Source of the DNA: Gammaproteobacteria bacterium
Lineage (GTDB): Bacteria; Pseudomonadota; Gammaproteobacteria; SZUA-229
Assembly (NCBI GenBank): GCA_021768055.1
Contig: JAASSE010000111.1
Coordinates: 1 to 5,188 of the forward strand
Reading direction: 5' to 3'
Length of the DNA: 5,188 nucleotides
Part shown: in pieces, positions 1 through 5,188 of the stretch
Numbering within the stretch: the first letter of the stretch is position 1
How the letters are laid out: each line of letters begins with the position of its first letter
Translations under genes and position numbers: made by a program
The notes under the pieces: model-generated
The model's database searches: none
What the model saw: only the letters and a program-made list of their open reading frames with translations
Told to the model about the DNA's origin: nothing

Positions 1-282
1 CGCCGCCTGCCCAGCGTTTTCGGGCTTACCCAGTGATTCGCCGTCGATCTCAACAACGGTATCGGCGCCCAGCACAACCACGTTCGAATCCTGTTGCGAC
101 ACTCGACGGTATCCCTCGCGCGCTTTCTCAAGCGCCAGGCGGTTGACATGTACTATCACGGTTTCACCTGCACGCATGGATTCATCCAGGCCCACGGGGT
201 GAACACGATGAGCGATACCGATCTGGTCAAGCAGTTCCCGCCTTCTCGGTGAAGCGGATGCGAGTACAATTTCAGCAGTCAT
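1..282 (-). CDS. maf: Maf family nucleotide pyrophosphatase, N-terminal 94 residues (partial)
   Basis: Maf proteins hydrolyse nucleoside triphosphates (dTTP/UTP or modified nucleotides) to the monophosphate and pyrophosphate in the cytoplasm, and are viewed as house-cleaning enzymes. The frame opens with ATG at 282 and stays open to the left edge; family members are about 190-200 residues, so roughly half is present. Visible motifs are the N-terminal nucleotide-binding signature ASASPRRRELL (8-18), GADTVV (72-77) with the probable catalytic Asp74, and GKP (85-87). The SPRR and GADTVV forms resemble E. coli YhdE (dTTP/UTP pyrophosphatase) more than YceF, whose equivalents are SPWR and GSDQV. 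The start codon follows the rlmH stop directly (TGAATG) with no clear ribosome-binding site, so translation is probably coupled to rlmH. The family call is secure; the subtype is an inference from half a protein. Confidence 0.93.
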   Translation of the reverse strand, partial: MTAEIVLASASPRRRELLDQIGIAHRVHPVGLDESMRAGETVIVHVNRLALEKAREGYRRVSQQDSNVVVLGADTVVEIDGESLGKPENAGQAA

Positions 283-753
283 TCAGGCGCGGTGATAGGG
301 ATGATTGTTCAGGATGGACCACGCCCGGTAAAGTTGCTCGAGCATGATGATGCGCACCAGCGGATGCGGAAAGGTCATGTCCGACAGTGACAGCGTGGTG
401 TCTATTTCATGCAGCAGTTCATCTGATAAGCCATCGGGCCCGCCGATCAGTATCGCGACATCCCGCCTCTGTTGCATCCAGTCATCCAGTGTCGATGCAA
501 GCTGCTGTGTTGAGATTCTGCTGCCGTTCACATCGAGAGCGACACAGTAGCAATTAGCTGGCACGGCATCGAGCAGCTTGCGGCTTTCATCACGCACGAT
601 GCGTGGGATGTCTGCATTCTTGCCGCGTTTGATCAACGGTACTTCGATGGTCTTAATCTGGAGTTCGCGCGGCATGCGCTTGAGATAATCCTTACTGGCC
701 TGTTCGACCCAGGCAGGCATTTTCTGCCCTACTGCAACCAGGTGAAGTCGCAC
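283..753 (-). CDS. rlmH: 23S rRNA (pseudouridine1915-N3)-methyltransferase RlmH
   Basis: RlmH is a small SPOUT-class, SAM-dependent methyltransferase that acts as a homodimer on the assembled 70S ribosome and methylates N3 of pseudouridine 1915 in helix 69 of 23S rRNA. The product is 156 residues, against 155 in E. coli. Conserved features are the N-terminal VAVGQKMPAWV (7-17), KRGKNADI (42-49), the SAM-binding trefoil-knot loop IGGPDGL (103-109), HPLVR (130-134) and the family-typical C-terminus YRAWSILNNHPYHRA (142-156). The start is GTG at 753, chosen because the protein aligns from its first residue with E. coli RlmH and because GGGGA lies seven bases upstream. It follows rsfS after 26 nt, and its stop abuts the maf start. 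No oddities were seen. Confidence 0.98.
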   Translation of the reverse strand: MRLHLVAVGQKMPAWVEQASKDYLKRMPRELQIKTIEVPLIKRGKNADIPRIVRDESRKLLDAVPANCYCVALDVNGSRISTQQLASTLDDWMQQRRDVAILIGGPDGLSDELLHEIDTTLSLSDMTFPHPLVRIIMLEQLYRAWSILNNHPYHRA

Positions 754-760
754 CTGTTAA

Positions 761-765
761 TCCCC
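761..765 (-). promoter_or_regulatory. Shine-Dalgarno site for rlmH
   Basis: GGGGA on the minus strand lies seven bases before the GTG at 753. It supports GTG as the rlmH start: the nearby ATG, which overlaps this site, is out of frame. This is the clearest ribosome-binding site among the internal gene junctions; most others rely on overlap or direct abutment. Confidence 0.6.
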
Positions 766-779
766 ATGCAGACTGCGCT

Positions 780-1127
780 TCACAAGTGTTCCTGTCGTCG
801 GGAAACGTCCATTTGCCAGAGGCTTTCGAGGTCATAAAAGTCACGCACCTGGGGCTGCATCACATGCACGACGACATCATTCAAATCCACCAGCATCCAT
901 TCGCCTTCGCTCTCGCCTTCGACGCCCATCGGCTGTATCCCGGCTTTCTTCGCATCCATGACAACGTTGTTGGCGATGGCTTTGACATGAAGTTTGGAGT
1001 TTCCACTGGCGACGATGATGTAATCCATCACATCGGTCTTGTCACGAACATCCAGTTCAACAATATTCTCCGCCTTGAGGTCGTCGAGCGCCTTCAGTAC
1101 GAGCTTTCTAAGTTCATCAACAGTCAT
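780..1127 (-). CDS. rsfS: Ribosome silencing factor RsfS (RsfA/YbeB/Iojap family)
   Basis: RsfS binds ribosomal protein uL14 on the large subunit and blocks joining with the small subunit, damping translation in stationary phase or starvation. The product is 115 residues, against 105 in E. coli. The single Iojap/DUF143 domain covers residues 1-104, with ELDVRDKTDVMDYIIVASGN (24-43), GVEGE (68-72), WMLVDLNDVVVHVM (77-90) and FYDLESLW (97-104). An 11-residue polar tail (QMDVSRRQEHL) extends past the E. coli end; it is probably disordered, and tails vary in this family. The ATG at 1127 shares its A with the nadD TAA stop (TAATG), so translation is very likely coupled to nadD. The nadD-rsfS-rlmH order is widely conserved in proteobacteria. 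Confidence 0.97.
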   Translation of the reverse strand: MTVDELRKLVLKALDDLKAENIVELDVRDKTDVMDYIIVASGNSKLHVKAIANNVVMDAKKAGIQPMGVEGESEGEWMLVDLNDVVVHVMQPQVRDFYDLESLWQMDVSRRQEHL

Positions 1128-1747
1128 TATAAGGTTTTCACCATCGTCATCAGTCGTTCATGTACCTCGTCTGGCATCAGGTAGCGCGCACTGTGCCCCT
1201 GCTGCAGCAGTTGTCTTATCTGGCTGGCCGAAATGTCCAGCTGGGTAACGGATTGTATCAGGATTCGACCGCTGGCTTGCCACGACAGCTCGGTTGCCGA
1301 GCTGGACAGTTCAAACGGCAGCTGATCGGTAAAACTGCGATCCAGCTCAAAGCCCGGACGTGTGGTCACAATCAGGTGGCACAGTTCGGGTAATCGCTGC
1401 CACTGGTGCCACTGTTCGAGTTCAAGGAACGCATCCATGCCCAGTACCAGGCAGAACGACTGGCCGGGGAAATCTTCGTGCAGCGACGCCAGCGTGTCCA
1501 CCATGTAGGAATGGCCTTCACGCTCAAGTTCGCGCTGGTCCAGTTCGAAGCCTTCCTGGGCATCGATCACGAGCTGCAACAGCTCGAGCCTCTGCTCCAC
1601 GCGTAGCCAGGGTTTTTCACGGTGCGGTGGGCGCTTGTTGGGTATGAAGCGGATGTGTTCGAGACGGTTGGACTGCAACACCTCCAGCGCCGGGCGCAGG
1701 TGGCCGAAATGTACCGGATCGAAAGTACCGCCTAGGATGCCTATCAT
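1127..1747 (-). CDS. nadD: Nicotinate-nucleotide adenylyltransferase NadD
   Basis: NadD transfers AMP from ATP to nicotinate mononucleotide, giving deamido-NAD and pyrophosphate, the penultimate step of NAD synthesis in the cytoplasm. The product is 206 residues (213 in E. coli). It shows the nucleotidyltransferase fold signature GGTFDPVHFGH (6-16), in which HFGH is the (H/T)xGH ATP-binding motif, then IPNKRPPHR (35-43), SYMVDTL (80-86), GMD (103-105) and the second ATP-binding motif ISASQIR (172-178). The ATG at 1747 is chosen because family proteins begin five or so residues before GGTFDP. No good Shine-Dalgarno site stands before it: the only GGA is two bases from the ATG, inside the heptad repeat that fills the gap after proA. 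The 3' end overlaps rsfS by one base. Confidence 0.98.
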   Translation of the reverse strand: MIGILGGTFDPVHFGHLRPALEVLQSNRLEHIRFIPNKRPPHREKPWLRVEQRLELLQLVIDAQEGFELDQRELEREGHSYMVDTLASLHEDFPGQSFCLVLGMDAFLELEQWHQWQRLPELCHLIVTTRPGFELDRSFTDQLPFELSSSATELSWQASGRILIQSVTQLDISASQIRQLLQQGHSARYLMPDEVHERLMTMVKTL

Positions 1748-1750
1748 GTT

Positions 1751-1842
1751 CCAGGTTCTAGGTACCAGGCACTAGGCTCTAGGATTTGATTCGAACATTC
1801 GATATACATACCTAGTAACTAGAACCTAGTTCCTAGCTCCTG
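1751..1842. repeat. Tandem heptad repeats forming one inverted repeat between proA and nadD
   Basis: On the plus strand CCAGG or CTAGG starts at 1751, 1758, 1765, 1772 and 1779, exactly seven bases apart. After a 27-base centre, CTAG starts at 1812, 1819, 1826 and 1833, with a final CCTG at 1839. The two halves mirror each other about position 1797: each of the five blocks in 1752-1783 faces its complement in 1811-1842, and the 2-base spacers mostly do not pair. Counting by hand, about 24 of 32 arm positions can pair in minus-strand RNA, including one G-U. The centre holds a smaller palindrome, TCGAACATTCGA (1791-1802). The repeat supplies the TAG stop codon of proA (1833-1835) and ends four bases before the nadD ATG. 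It could act as an RNA hairpin, a protein-binding site or a recombination scar; the sequence alone does not decide. Confidence 0.85.
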
Positions 1843-3116
1843 ACATGGCCATCACCGAGTACGACGAATTTCTGGCTGGTTAGACCCTCGAGTCCTACCG
1901 GACCGCGCGCGTGCAGTTTGTCGGTGCTGATACCGATTTCGGCGCCAAGGCCATACTCGAAGCCGTCGGCGAAACGCGTGGACGCATTCACCATCACCGA
2001 ACTCGAGTCCACTTCGCGCAGGAAGCGGCGCGCATGGCTGTAGTTCTCGGTAATGATCGCATCCGTGTGCTGTGAACTGTGCGTGTTGATATGTTCGATC
2101 GCGTCATCGAGACCGTCGACCACCCTGATCGCCAGGATCGGTGCCAGATACTCGGTGTCCCAGTCTTCATCGCTGGCGGGATTCACCCCATCGACCAGCG
2201 CCCGCGTGCGTTCACAGCCACGCATCTCAACCTCTTCTTTCTCAAAATGGGTGCACAAATCCGGCAGCACTTCGGCGGCCACGGCGTCGGCCACCAGCAG
2301 GGTCTCCATGGTGTTACAGGTGCCGTAGCGCTGGGTCTTGGCGTTGAAGGCCACGCTCACCGCCTTTCTGAAATCGGCGTCATCGTCAATATAGACATGA
2401 CAGATACCGTCCAGATGTTTGATCACCGGTATTTCGGATTCGTTGGAGATGCGTTCAATTAATCCCTTGCCGCCGCGCGGGATGATCACGTCGACGCTGT
2501 CCTTCATCTTCAGTAATTCACCGACCGCGGCCCGGTCAGTGGTTTCGATCACCTGCACCACGTCAGCCGGTAGGCCCACCTCGGTCAGCCCATCACGGAT
2601 GCAGCCAGCAATTGCCTGGTTGGAATGGATCGCTTCGGAACCGCCGCGCAGGATCGCCGCATTGCCCGCCTTCAGGCACAAGCCCGCTGCGTCTGCAGTC
2701 ACATTAGGACGCGACTCGTAGATGATGCCGATCACACCCAGCGGTACGCGCATGCGTCCCACCTGGATGCCCGACGGGCGGTAAGCCAGGTCGGCGATCT
2801 CGCCGACAGGGTCTGGTAGCGCCGCAATCTGGCGCAAGCCTTCAGACATCGCGGCGATCCGCGCATCAGTGAGCTCAAGGCGGTCCAGCAGGGCCTCATC
2901 CAGGCCATTGGCCCGGCCGGCCTCGAGGTCCTTGCCGTTGGCCTGCTTCAGCACACCGGCCTTGGCATCGATGCGATCTGCGATGGCGTTCAATGCGGCA
3001 TTCTTGGTACCGGTCTCGGCCCGGCCGATGTCTCTAGCAGCCGCACGGGCACGCTGGCCGACATCGTTCATGTACACCTTGATATCCACTTGCATCAATT
3101 CTGCGGTTTCAGTCAT
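1833..3116 (-). CDS. proA: Gamma-glutamyl phosphate reductase ProA
   Basis: ProA reduces gamma-glutamyl phosphate with NADPH to glutamate-5-semialdehyde, the second step of proline synthesis from glutamate; it belongs to the aldehyde dehydrogenase superfamily. Numbered from ATG 3116 (427 residues; E. coli 417), it shows [17 protein letters not shown] (124-140), [17 protein letters not shown] (151-167), PRGGKGL (213-219), the catalytic Cys267 in [15 protein letters not shown], the C-terminal signature around [14 protein letters not shown] (341-354) and the end GDGHVRS. It resembles the Pseudomonas type more than the E. coli type. The start is uncertain: the frame is open from an ATG at 3155, but that first stretch is AT-rich and overlaps a TATAAT. 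ATG 3095 matches the P. aeruginosa length, and ATG 3071 has AAGG five bases upstream. The partner proB is not in the window. The TAG stop lies inside a heptad repeat. Confidence 0.96.
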   Translation of the reverse strand: MTETAELMQVDIKVYMNDVGQRARAAARDIGRAETGTKNAALNAIADRIDAKAGVLKQANGKDLEAGRANGLDEALLDRLELTDARIAAMSEGLRQIAALPDPVGEIADLAYRPSGIQVGRMRVPLGVIGIIYESRPNVTADAAGLCLKAGNAAILRGGSEAIHSNQAIAGCIRDGLTEVGLPADVVQVIETTDRAAVGELLKMKDSVDVIIPRGGKGLIERISNESEIPVIKHLDGICHVYIDDDADFRKAVSVAFNAKTQRYGTCNTMETLLVADAVAAEVLPDLCTHFEKEEVEMRGCERTRALVDGVNPASDEDWDTEYLAPILAIRVVDGLDDAIEHINTHSSQHTDAIITENYSHARRFLREVDSSSVMVNASTRFADGFEYGLGAEIGISTDKLHARGPVGLEGLTSQKFVVLGDGHVRS

Positions 3117-3153
3117 AACGAATTCATATATAAAAGAATATTCTGATGCGGTC

Positions 3154-3159
3154 ATTATA
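3154..3159 (-). promoter_or_regulatory. Possible -10 box of a proA promoter
   Basis: A perfect TATAAT lies 37 bases upstream of the chosen proA start, in the AT-rich end of the holA-proA spacer. No convincing -35 hexamer is found 16-18 bases further up, so the promoter would need an activator or is a chance match. If used, transcription would begin near 3147, which would exclude the upstream ATG at 3155 as the start codon. Confidence 0.35.
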
Positions 3160-3209
3160 TCGGATCAACACGGGAAGCACAGCGGCGGGTACGGGTGATT
3201 TCGAGGCCA

Positions 3210-3241
3210 CTGAAATGGCTGGTCCATATGCCAAATTTCAG
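3210..3241 (-). other. Hairpin-capable inverted repeat upstream of proA
   Basis: On the minus strand CTGAAA pairs with TTTCAG and, after a two-base bulge, TGGC pairs with GCCA around a ten-base loop. No T-run follows, so it does not look like an intrinsic terminator. It lies about 50 bases upstream of the TATAAT, where an operator could sit. A direct repeat of AGCTGAAA (3248-3255 and 3236-3243) partly overlaps it, so the CTGAAA word occurs twice directly and once inverted within about 45 bases. Function is unknown. Confidence 0.4.
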
Positions 3242-3302
3242 CTCAGCTTTCAGCTGGATGATTCGTGAGATCGTATCGGCACGCCAGATTCCGTACGCTA
3301 AA

Positions 3303-3337
3303 ACCCTCGTCACTCGCCACTCGTACCTCGTTCCTCT
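3303..3337 (-). repeat. Five-unit tandem heptad repeat in the holA-proA spacer
   Basis: Reading the minus strand there are five consecutive 7-base units: AGAGGAA, CGAGGTA, CGAGTGG, CGAGTGA and CGAGGGT. The consensus is C-G-A-G-K-N-N, with exact spacing and no indels. It begins 33 bases after the holA stop codon and is not self-complementary. The units match those of the proA-nadD repeat (CTAGGAA, CTAGGTT, CTAGTTA, CTAGGTA) except mainly at the second base, so the two arrays look like members of one repeat family. Between this array and the hairpin at 3210-3241 nothing else recognisable was seen. Confidence 0.75.
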
Positions 3338-3370
3338 ATCCAGTAGCGAAAAACCGAACCCGATTCAGAC

Positions 3371-4363
3371 CTATCCGGCAAGTAAAAATCCCACAGTTTG
3401 TAATTCATCCCAGGCATTGCCCGGTTGCTGGCCCTTGCTGATGCCGTCGACCTTGGCGCAGCGCTGCAGCAGGCGCTTGAACTTCCCCGTCGAGTGACGC
3501 GACAGACACGATCGGTACAGCGGCAGCTTGCTCTGCCACACGCCCGCCTGCTTCAGTGCAAAATCTACAGCGCCCTTGTTTGCCGACACCGCTGCGAGCA
3601 TGCGCAGTTCCCGTGCCAGCGCCCAGGTGACAATAACCGGTTCGATGCCCTCGGCGTGCAGCCCGTGCAGGATGCGCATCACGCGGGACTGGTCACCGGC
3701 CAGCGCACTGTCCGCGAGTTCGAACACGCTGTAGCGTGAGCTGTCAGCGACCGCCTCGCTTACACTGTCGATATCGACCTTGCCGGTACCGACCAGCAAC
3801 TGCAGTTTGTCGATTTCCTGCGCAGCGGCGAGCAGGTTGCCCTCAACGCGCTGGCACACGTAGTCGATCACGTCGGCCGAGGGCTGCATGTCCCGACTCT
3901 GAAAGCGCTGCCTGATCCAGGCCGGCAACCGGTCCGGGCCTACCGGCCAACACTGCATCACCACGCCCGCCTTCTCCAGTGCCTTGAACCAGGCGCTGTT
4001 TTTTTGGGATGATTCGAGTTTGCCCATAGTCAGCAGCAGCACGGTATCCTCGGGCGGCTCGGTCGCGTACTCTTTCAAAGTCTTGCCGCCTTCCCTGCCC
4101 GGCTTTGCTGAAGGCAAGCGAACATCGAGAATGCGGCGCGATGCGAACAGGGACATGTTTCTAGCTTCGTCTTTCAATACCTGCCAGTCGAAGTTGGCAT
4201 CGACATCGATCACTTCGCGTTCGCTGTAATCCTGCGCCCGGCAGCGGGAACGAACCAGGTCAGCCGCGTCCATCACCTGCAGGGGCTCATCGCCACTGAT
4301 CAGGTAGATTGGGTGCAGCTGCTGTTCGAGGATGTCAGCGAGTTGATCGGGCCTGACAATCAT
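3371..4363 (-). CDS. holA: DNA polymerase III delta subunit HolA
   Basis: Delta is the clamp-loader subunit that opens the beta sliding clamp so that it can be placed on primed DNA. The product is 330 residues (343 in E. coli) and aligns along its length. The N-terminal AAA+-like domain contains PIYLISGDEPL (18-28), a degenerate nucleotide-binding region as expected for delta, and the beta-clamp contact MSLFASR (70-76), whose Leu72-Phe73 correspond to the clamp-opening pair of E. coli delta. EGNLLAAAQEIDKL (174-187) marks the middle domain, and the C-terminal collar domain follows. The ATG at 4363 overlaps the lptE stop as ATGA, so translation is coupled to lptE. The next gene starts only after about 254 nt, so this is the end of the tightly packed first half of the cluster. 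Confidence 0.97.
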   Translation of the reverse strand: MIVRPDQLADILEQQLHPIYLISGDEPLQVMDAADLVRSRCRAQDYSEREVIDVDANFDWQVLKDEARNMSLFASRRILDVRLPSAKPGREGGKTLKEYATEPPEDTVLLLTMGKLESSQKNSAWFKALEKAGVVMQCWPVGPDRLPAWIRQRFQSRDMQPSADVIDYVCQRVEGNLLAAAQEIDKLQLLVGTGKVDIDSVSEAVADSSRYSVFELADSALAGDQSRVMRILHGLHAEGIEPVIVTWALARELRMLAAVSANKGAVDFALKQAGVWQSKLPLYRSCLSRHSTGKFKRLLQRCAKVDGISKGQQPGNAWDELQTVGFLLAG

Positions 4364-4860
4364 TTCAGTGCCTGCAGGCGCAGCAGTATCTGGCTGGAGC
4401 CGTCACGGATCATGTCATTGTAGATATTGGCTTGTTCCTGCTCAGTGCCGAGTACCGCATCCGGGTTGAACAACAGGGTGCGGCTCAACAGAATGTTACT
4501 GTTATCGATCACCGCCTCACCGTTTGACATCAGTGAAAACGACACGCTGTATTTAAGACCGTATTCGCGGGCGCGGCCTTGTGAGTCCACTGACAACACG
4601 TCACGGCTGCGCTGCTCATGAATCACGCGCAGCTCGGATGCCGCCTCACTTCGATCTTTGACCAATTCGCTACCACTGGCCTTGAGCGCGGTACGCAGTT
4701 CTTTATACAGCAGCAGGCTCATGGAGTCCTTGTTCAAATAGATCGGTGACAGATGCTGCGGCAGCTGGTATGCGCCGCGTAAATGATAGCCGCAGGCACT
4801 GAGCACGCAGGCCATCAGCAGCAGGTTGAAGATGTAACAGCGCCGTAAGTAGACCGGCAC
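4360..4860 (-). CDS. lptE: LPS-assembly lipoprotein LptE (RlpB)
   Basis: LptE is the outer-membrane lipoprotein that plugs the LptD barrel and helps insert lipopolysaccharide into the outer leaflet. The product is 166 residues, shorter than E. coli LptE (193), but this family varies. It has a lipoprotein signal peptide: Arg6-Arg7, a hydrophobic stretch at 9-20, and the lipobox LSAC with the lipidated Cys23, followed by the family hallmark CGYHLRG (23-29). Conserved core segments are RSRDVLSVDSQGRAREYGL (84-102) and NPDAVLGTEQEQANIYNDM (132-150). The start is GTG at 4860, one base after the leuS stop (TAGCGTG). It is preferred because it gives a normal signal peptide; the only Shine-Dalgarno-like sequence is a weak GGTGG in the leuS end. 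The leuS-lptE-holA order is a gammaproteobacterial hallmark. Confidence 0.95.
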   Translation of the reverse strand: MPVYLRRCYIFNLLLMACVLSACGYHLRGAYQLPQHLSPIYLNKDSMSLLLYKELRTALKASGSELVKDRSEAASELRVIHEQRSRDVLSVDSQGRAREYGLKYSVSFSLMSNGEAVIDNSNILLSRTLLFNPDAVLGTEQEQANIYNDMIRDGSSQILLRLQALK

Positions 4861-4861
4861 G

Positions 4862-5188
4862 CTAAGCCACCACCAGGTTCACCAGGCGGCCGGGTACGAC
4901 AATGACTTTGCGCACGGTCTTGTCCTGGATATTGTTCTGTATTTTCGCATCGTTTAATGCAATGCTTTCGATCGCCTCGTTGTCCGCATCGGCAGGCACA
5001 TTGATTTTTGAGCGCAACTTGCCATTGACCTGCACCACCAGTTCGATGCTGTCGCGCGTCAATGCGGCTTCATCATAGGCAGGCCACGGCTGTTCCGCCA
5101 GCACGGAATCATGACCGAGCAACTGCCACAGCTGCTGGGTAATGTGCGGTACGATCGGTGACAGCATCAGCACGGCTGCGTTGACGGC
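4862..5188 (-). CDS. leuS: Leucyl-tRNA synthetase, C-terminal 108 residues (partial)
   Basis: LeuS charges tRNA-Leu with leucine. Only the 3' end is present; the frame is open through the right edge, and the full protein is about 860 residues in bacteria, so no start is in view. The visible part covers the end of the anticodon-binding helical domain, MLSPIVPHITQQLW (8-21), and the small C-terminal domain that contacts the tRNA corner, with VVQVNGKLRSKINVPADA (51-68) and the terminal TVRKVIVVPGRLVNLVVA (91-108). These align closely with the E. coli C-terminus (VVVQVNGKVRAKITVP and TVRKVIYVPGKLLNLVVG). Catalytic and editing motifs lie outside the window. Its TAG stop is one base from the lptE start. 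Confidence 0.97.
   Translation of the reverse strand, partial: AVNAAVLMLSPIVPHITQQLWQLLGHDSVLAEQPWPAYDEAALTRDSIELVVQVNGKLRSKINVPADADNEAIESIALNDAKIQNNIQDKTVRKVIVVPGRLVNLVVA

Noticed and set aside
1126..1131. TATAAT at the rsfS start as a promoter
   Set aside because: It arises from the TAATG stop-start overlap with nadD, has no -35 partner at proper spacing, and would place the transcript start inside rsfS.
786..1184. Plus-strand 132-residue open frame opposite rsfS and nadD
   Set aside because: It lies entirely opposite genes with strong family motifs, and its product resembles no family I know. Long antisense frames are expected at this base composition.
1751..1842. CRISPR array or IS-end interpretation of the CTAG repeats
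   Set aside because: Units are 7 bases with 2-base variable parts, far too short for CRISPR repeats and spacers. There is no transposase and no target-site duplication next to it.
1751..1842. Intrinsic terminator between proA and nadD
   Set aside because: The inverted repeat could fold in RNA, but no T-run follows it on the minus strand before the nadD start, and the stem is interrupted by 2-base internal loops.
3340..3385. Intrinsic terminator after holA
   Set aside because: A short T-run follows the stop codon, but the only preceding stem (CCGGAT with ATCGGG) has a mismatch, overlaps the holA end and is weak.
3195..3497. Plus-strand open frame across the holA-proA spacer and the holA 3' end
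   Set aside because: It runs antisense into the well-supported holA gene, has no recognisable motif, and its first part crosses the heptad repeat. It is a shadow frame.

Overview
This window is a compact block of housekeeping genes, all read from the minus strand. In transcription order (high to low coordinates) they are the 3' end of leuS, then lptE, holA, proA, nadD, rsfS, rlmH and the 5' part of a maf gene that runs off the left edge. Gene content and order match the leuS-lptE-holA-nadD-rsfS-rlmH cluster of Gammaproteobacteria. The protein sequences also look gammaproteobacterial: ProA is close to the Pseudomonas type, and LptE, HolA and RlmH show the usual signature motifs. GC content is moderate and every gene looks intact, so this is ordinary chromosome and not an accessory island. 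I cannot name a genus.

Layout: leuS, lptE and holA (5188-3371) are translationally coupled, with a 1-nt gap and then a 4-nt overlap. nadD and rsfS overlap by 1 nt, 26 nt separate rsfS from rlmH, and the rlmH stop is followed directly by the maf start. The only loose joints are on either side of proA: about 254 nt before it (with the start chosen here) and 85 nt after it. Both spacers carry tandem 7-bp repeats. The upstream one has five units of the form CGAGKNN. The downstream one has ten related units built around CTAGG, five in each orientation. The downstream set forms one inverted repeat with all five block pairs in register around position 1797. It spans the proA stop codon and ends a few bases before the nadD start codon.

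Functionally the block mixes translation (leucyl-tRNA synthetase, ribosome silencing factor, 23S rRNA methyltransferase), replication (clamp-loader delta subunit), outer-membrane LPS assembly (LptE), proline synthesis (ProA), NAD synthesis (NadD) and nucleotide-pool hygiene (Maf). This is a growth-linked operon and not a single pathway. I found no mobile element, CRISPR array, RNA gene or defence system, and nothing that looks like a new biological system. The heptad repeats are the one part that ordinary genes do not explain.
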